A stretch of DNA of 64,000 bases from Oceanirhabdus seepicola (lineage in GTDB: Bacteria; Bacillota; Clostridia; Clostridiales; Clostridiaceae). Below are positions 52,299 to 61,043 of this stretch, piece by piece (position 1 is the stretch's first letter; every line of letters starts with the position of its first letter). The translations under genes were made by a program, and so were the position numbers. Under the pieces are notes generated by a model, which saw nothing but the letters and a program-made list of their open reading frames with translations, was not told the origin of the DNA and ran no database searches. Location of the stretch: contig NZ_JAGSOJ010000003.1 of assembly GCF_023684385.1 (NCBI RefSeq), positions 620,001-684,000 on the forward strand, given 5' to 3'.

Positions 52299-52340
52299 AT
52301 GTTTGAGTATTATGACGGTTAAGATATAGATATTTAATTA
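52299..52340 (+). pseudogene. Decayed second copy of the start of the 49966 gene
   Basis: ATG TTT GAG TAT TAT GAC GGT TAA gives MFEYYDG-stop. The downstream codons GAT ATA GAT still parallel GAA ATA GAT of MFEYYEGYEID. Similarity then fades. This implies an earlier tandem copy of the unknown gene on the far side of the radical SAM gene. Confidence 0.6.
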
Positions 52341-52412
52341 TATAAGCACAATATGCAATTACTTGAATTATTCATTAGATAGTATAATAGGTATGAAAAA
52401 GGAGTTGATAAA

Positions 52413-53750
52413 ATGAGTGATACTAAGAAAGTCTTTGTTTTAGGTATGGCTAGAAGTGGTTACGAGGCAGCAAAGTTACTGGCTAGCAAAGGCTATAATG
52501 TTATTGTCAATGATGCTAAGACTGAACAAAACGTAGAACAAGTGAAAGAGTTACAATCGTTAGGTATCAAAATTGTTTTAGGAAGTCACCCTGATGATTT
52601 ATTTGATAATACTTTTGAGATGATAGTTAAAAATCCAGGTATTTCAAATAATCACAAGTATGTGGAAAAGGCTCGTGAATTTAATGTGCCTGTTATCAAT
52701 GAAATGGAATTAGCTTTTCGCTATTTTCCCATAGGGGTCACAATTATTGGAGTTACAGGAAGTAACGGTAAAACAACTACTACATCAATAATTTATGACA
52801 TTTTAAAAAAGGCATCAAAGAGTGTTTTTTTTATGGGTAATATCGGATATCCAGTATGTTCTTTTGTGTCTCAATTAAAAGATAAAGATATTGCTGTTAT
52901 GGAAGTGTCAGATCATCAGCTATGTAACGTAATAGACTTTAAAACAAATATATCTGTTTTAACCAATTTATCTGAAGCCCACCTTGATTTTCATGGTTCA
53001 TACGATATATACAAAAACATGAAAAAGAGGATTTTCAATCATCACACTAAAAGTGATATAGCAATTCTTAATTTAGATGATAAAGAATTGCTTAGCTTGA
53101 CAGATAATATAGAATCTACTAAAAAATATTTTTCATCTAGTTCCTCAAATAAATTAAGCTGTTCTATAATCGATGGATATATTTGTTATAATAACGATAA
53201 AATAATAGCTTTGGATGAAGTGAAAATTAAAGGAAGGCATAACTATGAAAATGCTATGGCAGCTATTGCAGTTGTTAAAGAACTAGGTGTAGATAATAAT
53301 GTTATCGTTAGTGTTTTAAAAACCTTTGGTGGGGTAGAACATCGAATAGAATATGTTAAAACCATAAACAATATTGATTTTTATAATGATTCTAAAGCAA
53401 CTAATATAACGTCAACCCAAAAAGCTTTATCCTCATTTGCAAAACCAACAATATTATTGTTAGGCGGTTTAGACAGAGGACACAGCTTTGCTGAGTTGAA
53501 GGATTATTTAATAAATGTAAAACTAATTGTAGCATATGGTGAATCAAAATTTAGGATAAACGATTTCGCTATGGAGTATGGTATTCCTTGTAAAGTTGTT
53601 GATTCATTAGAAGATGCTACAGAGATAGCTTACAGTTCGTCTAGTGAAGGTTATGTTGTTCTTCTAAGTCCTGCATGTGCTTCTTGGGATCAATTTAAGG
53701 ATTTTGAGGTTAGAGGAAATATGTATAAAGAGTATGTAAACAAATTATAG
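52413..53750 (+). CDS. murD: MurD-type UDP-N-acetylmuramoyl-alanine-D-glutamate ligase, variant
   Basis: A 445-residue Mur ligase with AAGGAG upstream. Domains in order: an N-terminal Rossmann-like UDP-binding part (VFVLGMARSGYEAAKLLASK), the ATPase P-loop GVTGSNGKTTTTSI (about residue 112), LTNLSEAHLDFHGS with the carbamylated-Lys region after it, DFYNDSKATN and LLSPACASWDQFKDFEVRG. All are MurD signatures. The usual ELSSFQL block reads EVSDHQLCNV, so this may be a specialised or second MurD. It is not in a dcw cluster; neighbours are a radical SAM gene and RNase HI. Confidence 0.85.
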   Translation: MSDTKKVFVLGMARSGYEAAKLLASKGYNVIVNDAKTEQNVEQVKELQSLGIKIVLGSHPDDLFDNTFEMIVKNPGISNNHKYVEKAREFNVPVINEMELAFRYFPIGVTIIGVTGSNGKTTTTSIIYDILKKASKSVFFMGNIGYPVCSFVSQLKDKDIAVMEVSDHQLCNVIDFKTNISVLTNLSEAHLDFHGSYDIYKNMKKRIFNHHTKSDIAILNLDDKELLSLTDNIESTKKYFSSSSSNKLSCSIIDGYICYNNDKIIALDEVKIKGRHNYENAMAAIAVVKELGVDNNVIVSVLKTFGGVEHRIEYVKTINNIDFYNDSKATNITSTQKALSSFAKPTILLLGGLDRGHSFAELKDYLINVKLIVAYGESKFRINDFAMEYGIPCKVVDSLEDATEIAYSSSSEGYVVLLSPACASWDQFKDFEVRGNMYKEYVNKL

Positions 53751-53823
53751 AAAAGTGGTATGAATTTGAGATAATGAATATATCTAAATTTTGTATTTTG
53801 TTTTAGATTAAGGGGATGAGTAC

Positions 53824-54645
53824 ATGAAAATGGTTATTTTCTCTATGGAGATAGTAGAGCAGCATGGTGAAGTTTACAAGATAAGAATAGAGCATAAAGA
53901 TGAAGAAAATATACAAGGATATGTCCAATCCAATATAGGAATTAATAACAAAAAAACTTATGTTGAGTTTTCTCCTAGGAGTAAGGAACTTAGATTTTTA
54001 GAGGAAAATTCTTTAACAGATTATTTAAAGGAAAACGAGTATCAATTTAGAAAGTTACTCCATAATAAAAGACCTAGAAGCTACTATGTAGGATTTAAAC
54101 TGATTTTTTCCTTTAGGGATAAAAAGGATGTAGCTGGTTTTAATGATAGGACTAAGATAGTGGTTTTAGATAAAAGAGGGTATGAGGTAGATAGCTATGT
54201 TATGGATAAGGGAGAAGATACGATTTATAAAATCTATACTGATGGTAGTTTTTTAGAGAAACAGAATAAAGGAGCCTTTGCTCTTATAATAGAGGATTTA
54301 GAAGGAAATTATAAAATTCATTCTGAGAAGGTTTTTGGAAGTGGTAGCAGTCAAACGGAGCTTATGGCAGCTATGAAGGGATTAGAGTTACTTAAAGAGG
54401 TTGAAAAGATTAGAATAGTTACTGATAGTCAATATGTTAGAAAAGGGCTAACGGAGTGGATTATGTGCTGGAAGATAAATGGATGGCTTACTGCTAATGG
54501 TGAAAAGGTTAAGGACGTAGATAACTGGGTTAAATTCGATAAGCTTACAGACGGAAAATACATTGAGTTTCAGTGGGTAAAAGGACATTCCGATCACTTT
54601 GAAAATACCCTTTGCGATCTTTATGCGAAGGATGCTACACAATAG
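53824..54645 (+). CDS. Ribonuclease HI with unrecognised N-terminal domain
   Basis: A 273-residue protein with AAGGGGATG upstream. Residues ~138-273 are an RNase HI domain with all four acidic residues: Asp in KIYTDGSFLE, Glu in SSQTELMAAMKGLELL, Asp in IVTDSQYVRKG and Asp in CDLYAKDA, plus the His of VKGHSDH. Residues 1-130 are not the usual caulimovirus viroplasmin domain. They begin VIFSMEIVEQHGEVYKIRIE and are basic and beta-rich, possibly a nucleic-acid binding module. It would degrade RNA in RNA-DNA hybrids. The gene is monocistronic. Confidence 0.82.
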   Translation: MKMVIFSMEIVEQHGEVYKIRIEHKDEENIQGYVQSNIGINNKKTYVEFSPRSKELRFLEENSLTDYLKENEYQFRKLLHNKRPRSYYVGFKLIFSFRDKKDVAGFNDRTKIVVLDKRGYEVDSYVMDKGEDTIYKIYTDGSFLEKQNKGAFALIIEDLEGNYKIHSEKVFGSGSSQTELMAAMKGLELLKEVEKIRIVTDSQYVRKGLTEWIMCWKINGWLTANGEKVKDVDNWVKFDKLTDGKYIEFQWVKGHSDHFENTLCDLYAKDATQ

Positions 54646-54778
54646 ATAGATGTACTATGTTTTCTAGGATTTATGAATTATAACTCTTTCTGATATTAAT
54701 AATGTTAAAGAAAAATTTGCGAATTCAAGAATAGTTCATCTCTTTAATCATTAATAATAAAAATCGACAAGAAAATAC

Positions 54779-54807
54779 TTTAAATATCAGAGTAGTAGTG
54801 TTATAAT
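54779..54807 (+). promoter_or_regulatory. Promoter of the purine operon
   Basis: TTTAAA, 17 bases, TATAAT (54802-54807), 25 bases upstream of the riboswitch aptamer. The -35 is poor and the -10 is perfect. Confidence 0.5.
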
Positions 54808-54831
54808 AGTCAAATATTAATATAATTTAAA

Positions 54832-54896
54832 CTCGTATATACTTGGTAATTGGTCCAAGCGTTTCTACCCGCTACCGTAAAATAGCGGACTACGAG
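54832..54896 (+). promoter_or_regulatory. Guanine-type purine riboswitch aptamer
   Basis: P1 arms CTCGTA / TACGAG, the conserved ATATACTTGGTAAT and GTTTCTACC, loops L2/L3 and the junction GGACTACGAG. The discriminator base in GGA-C-TA is C, which specifies guanine/xanthine-type ligands; adenine switches carry T. The 3' P1 strand plus following bases (CGAGGAGTTGTT) are complementary to the 5' arm of the terminator (GCAACACCTCG). Confidence 0.93.
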
Positions 54897-54979
54897 GAGT
54901 TGTTAGTATCATAGATACTAAAAATTTACTTTATAGAGTATTGGAGAGTATTAACCAGACTTTATGGTATATTTTTTAC

Positions 54980-55019
54980 AGCAACACCTCGAACTTTTTT
55001 GAGGTGTTGCTGTTTTTTA
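54980..55019 (+). terminator. Riboswitch-controlled terminator
   Basis: A 10-bp stem GCAACACCTC / GAGGTGTTGC followed by TGTTTTTTATT. Ligand binding should hold P1 and free this terminator (OFF switch). Confidence 0.9.
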
Positions 55020-55062
55020 TTCTTTATTAATAAAGAAATTATGACAGAAGGAGATTAAGGAC

Positions 55063-56415
55063 ATGAAAAAAGAAGAAATGTGCCAAAGCGAAATTAACTT
55101 AACTTATGAAGTAGAAGATAATCCATCATTGTTTAAAAAGATATTGTTTGGATTTCAGCATATTTTTGCTGCTTTTGGAGGAATAGTAGTTGTACCACTT
55201 GTATTATCAAGTGCTTTGGGGTTTGATGGAAAAACTACTACTGCAGTTATAAGTGCATCAATATTGGCAGCGGGTTTAGCCACTATAGTACAAGCTAGAG
55301 GTGTTGGACCTGTGGGTTCTAAGACAGCATGTATAATGGGGACAGACTTTACTTTTGTATCCCCAGCTATATCAGTAGGTTCCGTTTTAGGATTACCAGG
55401 AATAATCGGGGCCACAATTTTAGGGGCAATTTTTGAAATTGTTTTGAGTTATTTTATAAGACCCTTAATGAAAGTGTTTCCACCAATAGTTACCGGAACA
55501 GTTGTATGTTTAATAGGACTTACCTTATTACCAGTTTCTATAGATTGGGCAGCAGGTGGTTATGGTGCAGCTGATTATGGAAGTATGAAGAATATTTCAA
55601 TTACAATGTTAGTTTTAATTTTAACCTTAGTATTAAATAACTATGGAAAAGGTATGGTAAGTAGTGCTTCAATATTAATTGGAATGATAGTAGGATATAT
55701 AGTATGTATACCTTTGGGATTAGTTGATTTTACGGCGGTACAAGAAGCAAGTTGGCTATCTGTTCCAAACATATTTGAATATGGTGTAGTATTTGATTTT
55801 AAGGCTCTTTTAGCTTTTATTCCAGCATACTTTGTAACAACGATTGAAACAGTTGGATGTTTGAAGGCGGTAGGAGAAGCTTCTCATACTAACATGGATG
55901 ATAAAAGGATAGGATCAGGTGTACTTGCAGACGGAGTTGGTAGTATAATAGGAGGAGCAGTTGGTGCATTTCCAAATACTTCATTTAGTCAAAATGTAGG
56001 TGTTATCTCATTAACAAAGGTTGCAAGTCGTCATGTAGCTGTAATGGCAGGTATATTAATGGTTACATTAGGTTTTTTGCCTAAGCTTGCAGCTTTAATA
56101 AGTGGAATTCCTCAACCAGTATTAGGGGGAGTAGGTATAGTAATGTTTGGAACCGTAGCAGCAGCAGGTATCAAAACATTAAGTAGAGTAAAATTAACAG
56201 AAAGAAATCTTTTGATAATTGCTACATCTATAGGATTAGGATTAGGTGTAACATTTAGACCAGATGTAATTGCACAACTACCGGAAGGACTAAAAATGAT
56301 ATTTGCATCAGGAATATCAACGGGAACAATAACAGCTTTAGTTTTAAACTTAGTATTAAAAGAAAAGAACATAAAAACAGAAGAAAATATTAAGGAATTA
56401 GGAGAGGCTATATAA
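55063..56415 (+). CDS. Xanthine/guanine permease (NCS2 family)
   Basis: A 450-residue protein with about 12-14 hydrophobic segments and AGAAGGAG upstream. NCS2 (nucleobase:cation symporter-2) motifs include FGFQHIFAAFGGIVVVPLVL and QNVGVISLTKVASRHVAVMAG with the QN residue pair. FVTTIETVGCLKAVGEASHT provides the conserved Glu of the substrate site. The guanine-type riboswitch upstream and xpt immediately downstream (1-base overlap) fit a PbuX-type xanthine permease. It imports purine bases with protons for salvage. Confidence 0.87.
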   Translation: MKKEEMCQSEINLTYEVEDNPSLFKKILFGFQHIFAAFGGIVVVPLVLSSALGFDGKTTTAVISASILAAGLATIVQARGVGPVGSKTACIMGTDFTFVSPAISVGSVLGLPGIIGATILGAIFEIVLSYFIRPLMKVFPPIVTGTVVCLIGLTLLPVSIDWAAGGYGAADYGSMKNISITMLVLILTLVLNNYGKGMVSSASILIGMIVGYIVCIPLGLVDFTAVQEASWLSVPNIFEYGVVFDFKALLAFIPAYFVTTIETVGCLKAVGEASHTNMDDKRIGSGVLADGVGSIIGGAVGAFPNTSFSQNVGVISLTKVASRHVAVMAGILMVTLGFLPKLAALISGIPQPVLGGVGIVMFGTVAAAGIKTLSRVKLTERNLLIIATSIGLGLGVTFRPDVIAQLPEGLKMIFASGISTGTITALVLNLVLKEKNIKTEENIKELGEAI

Positions 56416-56984
56416 TGGAAAGTTTAAAAGAACGTATATTAAAAGAAGGAAAAGCTTTAAATGAAACTGTATTAAAGGTTGATTCATTTTTAAATCATGG
56501 TGTTGACCCTAAATTAATGTATGATATGGGTGAATATTTTAAAAAATATTTCGAAAAACATGGAATTACAAAAATATTCACTATAGAAAGTTCGGGAATT
56601 GCTCCGGCGGTAATGACTGCAATGCAAATGGATTTAAACATGGTTACATTAAAAAAGCAAAAATCTAAAATCTTAAATGGTGGAGTTTACCAAACAACAG
56701 TACATTCATTTACTAAGGGGTTAGATTATGAACTTACCTTATCTAAGGATTACATTTCAAAGGATGATAAAATTCTTATTATTGATGATTTTCTAGCAAA
56801 TGGTGAAGCTGCCTTAGGAGCTATAAGACTAGTGGAAGAAGCAGGAGCTACTGTTGGAGGGATTGGAATTGTAATAGAAAAGTCATTTCAACCAGGTAGA
56901 AAAATGTTAGATGAAAAGGGATATGATGTATATTCATTAGCAAGAATAAACAAACTTCAAAAGGATATAATTGAATTTATTTAA
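56415..56984 (+). CDS. xpt: Xanthine phosphoribosyltransferase
   Basis: A 189-residue protein whose ATG overlaps the permease stop. The PRPP-binding motif LIIDDFLANGEAALGAIRLV is at about residue 123, and VDSFLNHGVDPKLMYDMGEY and FTIESSGIAPAVMTAMQM match Xpt. It converts xanthine and PRPP to XMP. With the permease and riboswitch it forms a purine salvage operon that is shut off by guanine-type purines. The final terminator is probably the repeat hairpin at 57030. Confidence 0.93.
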   Translation: MESLKERILKEGKALNETVLKVDSFLNHGVDPKLMYDMGEYFKKYFEKHGITKIFTIESSGIAPAVMTAMQMDLNMVTLKKQKSKILNGGVYQTTVHSFTKGLDYELTLSKDYISKDDKILIIDDFLANGEAALGAIRLVEEAGATVGGIGIVIEKSFQPGRKMLDEKGYDVYSLARINKLQKDIIEFI

Positions 56985-57000
56985 GGCAATTTACACAGGG

Positions 57001-57097
57001 AATACGTTATTCAAAATTTAACATAAAGTAGAGAAAGACTATGAAGAAAGCTATGGCTCAAAAACTTCATAGTCTTTTTGTGTTTTATGAATTGTAT
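57001..57097 (+). repeat. Dispersed repeat, copy 3 (terminator end only)
   Basis: Matches the last ~95 bases of 3030-3287, with stem AAAGACTATGAAG / CTTCATAGTCTTT followed by TTGTG. It stands 17 bases after the xpt stop. The remaining gap to 57369 is AT-rich and includes a TTGACA at about 57227, possibly the -35 of the MCP promoter. Confidence 0.7.
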
Positions 57098-57369
57098 ATC
57101 GTAAAATTAAAGTACAATCTTAAATATTAATTAAGATATAAATATCTTTTTGCTTTAATGGTAAATATAACAAGCAAAAATTAAAATTCTTAGTTTAATT
57201 AATTATTTCCCCAAATATTATTAAATTTGACATCAAACTGTAACATAAAAAATGTATCATATAATTTATAACAATAATAGTTCATATTAACTAAGTATGA
57301 AATTAATATTAACCTTGATAGTATGCAAATTATTAATTCTAGTTCAATAACAGGAGGCTGGGTATCAAA

Positions 57370-59487
57370 ATGAAACTAAAATATAAACTAATAGCACTTT
57401 TCATATCTTTTGCCATAATTCCAACTATTACAGTAGGGACTTTGGTTTATGTACAATCGTCAAAGCTTACATTAAACAGTAGCTATGAAAACCTAGAAAA
57501 TCAGCAAAAAGCAGCGGAAATATCAATAGTCCAGGCAATTGAATTTATACAGAAGGAGGGATATCAGGTTGCGCATGAAGGAATAATAAATAAACTATTT
57601 GAAGTTTATGATCCTGTTATTAATACACCTAATGGAAAGGTAAATCAAGTTAATAATACAGAAAAGAAGTTAAATGATAAAGTTTTACTTAATAATAATT
57701 TACCATCAGTGCAACAAGGGAATTATCAAAACTTCACAGAAATGTTTAAGTATAAATTAGAATCAATGTTCCATGAGAGTAAATATCATGAAGAAATTAT
57801 GATCTTAGATAAGAATGGTAAAGTAATAATGACTGCTAATGGCCAAGGAGATAATGAGGAATTTGGAAATGCAGATTATTTTATTAACATTAAAGAAAAT
57901 AAAGTTACATATAAATCTAATGCTCAAAAGTATTCTTTTAGCGGGAATCCAGTAATATACATAGCAGAACCTATAATGTCAAAAGAAAATCAATTTTTAG
58001 GAGCATATGTACAAGTTATAAACCTTGAGAAGCTTTCTCAAGAATATATAGAAAATATTAAAATTGGTAGTGAAGGCTATGTTTATATAGCAGAAAAGGA
58101 TGGAACTATAATAGCTAGTCCTAACAAAAAACAGATACTACAAAAGGATAATATGGTGCAAATTAATGAGAGTAACATTTCATTTACTGATAAACTAGGT
58201 ACTTCAAGCTATACTTATGAAAATATTAAGTATGAATCAGTTTATACATATAATGAAAATTTAGGATGGGTAATTACAGCCAGTATACCTACTAGTGAAA
58301 CAAAGGCAGTAGGTAATTTAATAACAAAGATATTAGCTTTAAGTACTATATTAATTGCTGTAGCAGCATGTATTACTTCAGTGATTATTGCAAGAAGAAT
58401 ATCAACACCTTTAGAAAAGATATCAACAAAAATGGAAAAGGTTGCAGAGGGTGATTTTACTATTAAAATTGAAGAGGGAAGTAATGATGAAATAGGTATT
58501 ATGTCAAAAGGTATAAATAGTACATTAAATAAAATAAAAGAATCCATAGGTAAAGTTAAAAACACATCTAAAAGTGTTGCAAATTCATCAGATACATTAA
58601 AATGTACATCAGATCAAATGGTGCAGACTTCTGAAGAGGTTGCAAATTCAATACAGGAAGTTGCAAAAGGAGCATATTCTCAAGCAGAAGAACTTATGGA
58701 AATTGTCAATCTTATATCTAACTTTGATGAAGAAATAAAAAAGGTAGAACACCAAATAATTAATGTAACTGAAAATTCAAAGGATACAGAAGATAAAGCA
58801 CAAAATGGAACACATAAGATAAATGAATTAATTGTCTCTATCAACAATATTAAAGAAAAATTTGATATTACTATGGTTAAAATTAATGATTTATCTTTAG
58901 CGATATCTCAAATTGAAAAGATTACAGATACTATAAATGACATTTCTGAACAAACCAATATGTTAGCTTTAAATGCCGCTATAGAAGCCGCAAGAGCAGG
59001 AGAAAATGGGAAAGGTTTCTCTGTTGTTGCTGAAGAAGTAAGAAAGCTTGCTGAGGAGTCAAAAAAATCTTCTGAGAGAATAATGTCTTTAATAAAAGCT
59101 ATTATAGAAGATACAAAAAAAGTGAATGAAAATACTAATAGTGTAAATGAACTAATGGAAGAGCAGCAAAGTGTAGCAGAGATAAGTATGACAGCATTTA
59201 AAGATATATTATCTTCTGTAAATAAAATTCCACAGAGTATGAAAGAAACAAGTTCTTCAGTTAATCAAGTAGTGGAAATAAAAGATGTTATATTAAATAA
59301 AGTTGAAAACGTAACATCTGTAGCGCAAGAAGTATCAGCTTCAGCAGAGCAAATATCAGCATCTTCAGAAGAAATGTTGGCATCTACTGAGGAAGTGTTG
59401 AGAATGGCTGAAAATGTACAAGGAGATTCTATGGATTTACAAGAGAAGATGAATATATTTAAGATTGACGAAGCAGTTGAAAATTAA
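57370..59487 (+). CDS. Methyl-accepting chemotaxis protein with dCache-type sensor
   Basis: A 705-residue protein with ACAGGAGG upstream. TM1 is at residues 7-28, followed by an extracellular dCache-like domain to about residue 315 (MILDKNGKVIMTANGQGD, GSEGYVYIAEKDGTIIASP). TM2 is at about 317-340, HAMP at about 342-395 and the signalling domain follows, with the hairpin tip EQTNMLALNAAIEAARAGEN. Adaptation sites are expected in the flanking Glu/Gln-rich helices. There is no C-terminal pentapeptide tether. The ligand is unknown; dCache domains often bind amino acids. It is monocistronic with its own terminator. Confidence 0.9.
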   Translation: MKLKYKLIALFISFAIIPTITVGTLVYVQSSKLTLNSSYENLENQQKAAEISIVQAIEFIQKEGYQVAHEGIINKLFEVYDPVINTPNGKVNQVNNTEKKLNDKVLLNNNLPSVQQGNYQNFTEMFKYKLESMFHESKYHEEIMILDKNGKVIMTANGQGDNEEFGNADYFINIKENKVTYKSNAQKYSFSGNPVIYIAEPIMSKENQFLGAYVQVINLEKLSQEYIENIKIGSEGYVYIAEKDGTIIASPNKKQILQKDNMVQINESNISFTDKLGTSSYTYENIKYESVYTYNENLGWVITASIPTSETKAVGNLITKILALSTILIAVAACITSVIIARRISTPLEKISTKMEKVAEGDFTIKIEEGSNDEIGIMSKGINSTLNKIKESIGKVKNTSKSVANSSDTLKCTSDQMVQTSEEVANSIQEVAKGAYSQAEELMEIVNLISNFDEEIKKVEHQIINVTENSKDTEDKAQNGTHKINELIVSINNIKEKFDITMVKINDLSLAISQIEKITDTINDISEQTNMLALNAAIEAARAGENGKGFSVVAEEVRKLAEESKKSSERIMSLIKAIIEDTKKVNENTNSVNELMEEQQSVAEISMTAFKDILSSVNKIPQSMKETSSSVNQVVEIKDVILNKVENVTSVAQEVSASAEQISASSEEMLASTEEVLRMAENVQGDSMDLQEKMNIFKIDEAVEN

Positions 59488-59507
59488 CTAATAGAATAAA
59501 AATAAGG

Positions 59508-59540
59508 AACTTCCTACATTAAGTTGTGGGGAGTTTTTTC
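59508..59540 (+). terminator. Terminator of the MCP gene
   Basis: Stem AACTTCCTACA / TGTGGGGAGTT (one G-T pair) followed by TTTTTC. Confidence 0.75.
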
Positions 59541-59685
59541 ATTTTCTACTGGTGACTATCACTTTGGTTAGGACGGGATTTGTTGGACTCGCTTGCCTTA
59601 TATTCATATTCATGTAGTAGTATTAAAAACTCAGTTTATCCTAATAATAATCATAAGTTGTTTATTTTATCCTTGGAGGTAAAGA

Positions 59686-60777
59686 ATGTCTAATGAAGTT
59701 ATTTCAGATAAACAAGGTATTAGTTTAGTAACATTGTTCATACTGGGAAGTACTCTTGTAATAGGGATAGGAACAGAAGCGGGAAGAGATTCTTATTTTG
59801 CTGTTATTTTAGGATTAGTTTTTTCTTTGCCGATGATTATTATTTATGCAAGGATTCTTTCCCTTTATAGAGGAAATGATTTATTTGATATACTTGAAAT
59901 AGTTTTTGGTAAGTTATTTGGAAAAATAATGTCTATACTGTATATATGGTTTCCTTTTCACCTAGGCTCATTGATTATAAGAGATTTTGGTGAATTTATT
60001 ACTACTGTTTCAGCAATTGAAACTCCAATGGTTGTATTTATGTCAGCTATGATATTTTTGTGTGTTTGGGCTGTGAAAAAAGGATGCAAATTGTTAGGTA
60101 GATGGGCAGAACTGGGTGTAATAGCAATTATATTTTTCGTTTTTTTTACAATAATATTATCCATACCAAATATGCAGCTGAACAACATTAAGCCTGTTTT
60201 TTATAAAGGAATGAAACCAGTTCTTGGAGGAGCTTTTTCTGTTTTTTCTTTTCCTTTTGCTGAAACAGTTATATTTTGTCTTGTTTTCTCAAATTTAAAA
60301 ACGAATAAATCTCCATATAAAATCTATAAAATGGGATTATTAATAGGCGGTTTTGTGCTATTCTCCTTAATCTTTAGTGAAATTTTAATTTTGGGTGAAT
60401 TTGGGTATGTTGCACATTATTTTCCAGCACACATAATGGCTAGTAGGATAAGTATAGGAGATGCAATTCAGAGGATGGAAATACTAGTTGCTATCACTTT
60501 TCTAGGAAGTGGATTCATAAAAATATGTGTATGTCTTTTTGGAACTTGTAAAGGTGTTGTTAAAATGTTTAATTTTGATGATTATAGTTTTATTGTAACT
60601 CCAGTGGCAATAATGATGCTTTGCTATGCTTTTATAGTACATGATAGCATAATGGAAATAGGAGAGTGGGCTTTTAAAATTTGGAGATATTATGCACTTG
60701 TTTTTGAAATAATTTTCCCAGTTATAATATGGATTGGTGTTGAAATAAAGAAAAAAAGAAGTTTAACTAATAAGTAG
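59686..60777 (+). CDS. Spore germinant receptor B subunit (GerAB/GerKB family)
   Basis: A 363-residue protein of the APC-like endospore germination permease family with CTTGGAGG upstream. About ten hydrophobic segments are visible. The family start is KQGISLVTLFILGSTLVIGI, with EAGRDSYFAVILGLVFSLPM next and FPFHLGSLIIRDFGEFITTV in the middle. It forms part of the germinant receptor in the spore inner membrane with the A and C subunits, which here lie convergent on the opposite strand, as in the gerK locus of C. perfringens. A shared terminator separates the two units. Confidence 0.88.
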   Translation: MSNEVISDKQGISLVTLFILGSTLVIGIGTEAGRDSYFAVILGLVFSLPMIIIYARILSLYRGNDLFDILEIVFGKLFGKIMSILYIWFPFHLGSLIIRDFGEFITTVSAIETPMVVFMSAMIFLCVWAVKKGCKLLGRWAELGVIAIIFFVFFTIILSIPNMQLNNIKPVFYKGMKPVLGGAFSVFSFPFAETVIFCLVFSNLKTNKSPYKIYKMGLLIGGFVLFSLIFSEILILGEFGYVAHYFPAHIMASRISIGDAIQRMEILVAITFLGSGFIKICVCLFGTCKGVVKMFNFDDYSFIVTPVAIMMLCYAFIVHDSIMEIGEWAFKIWRYYALVFEIIFPVIIWIGVEIKKKRSLTNK

Positions 60778-60818
60778 AGGTACACTAAGAAGCAAATATT
60801 AGTATACCTCTATTTTTG
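60776..60818. terminator. Bidirectional terminator between convergent ger units
   Basis: A stem of 13 with one mismatch, AGAGGTACACTAA / TTAGTATACCTCT, followed by ATTTTTG. It overlaps the stop of the 71-residue gene on the minus strand and begins within the stop of the B-subunit gene. Confidence 0.75.
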
Positions 60819-61025
60819 TATTATAGATTCAACAATAAATTTAAATCCATCTGTTGGATTAGGAATTTTTACTCCCATACTAAGCAATAAACTTATTACA
60901 AAGGCAATTGAAAAAAATATGGAGTATAGAACTAGTTTTCTTTTCTCCTTATTTTTATATAAAGGTGTAATTTCAATTACACCAATTATTAAATAAATAA
61001 ATAAAATCATAACAATTATAAACAT
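60810..61025 (-). CDS. Small two-TM protein at the end of the ger operon (possible D subunit)
   Basis: 71 residues with AAAGGATATG upstream. It has two hydrophobic helices, about residues 2-19 and 32-50, joined by a basic loop (PLYKNKEKRKL). It starts 18 bases after the C-subunit stop, so it is the third gene of the A-C unit. Small two-TM 'D' proteins are known in several Bacillus and Clostridium ger operons and modulate receptor function. Size, topology and position fit, but sequence similarity to them is only my impression. Confidence 0.65.
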   Translation of the reverse strand: MFIIVMILFIYLIIGVIEITPLYKNKEKRKLVLYSIFFSIAFVISLLLSMGVKIPNPTDGFKFIVESIIQK

Positions 61026-61043
61026 ACACTCATATCCTTTTGA

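Noticed and set aside
52299..52322. MFEYYDG as a precursor peptide for the radical SAM enzyme
   Set aside because: Seven residues with no core residues to modify and a weak ribosome binding site. It aligns with the start of the upstream unknown gene, so a decayed copy is simpler.
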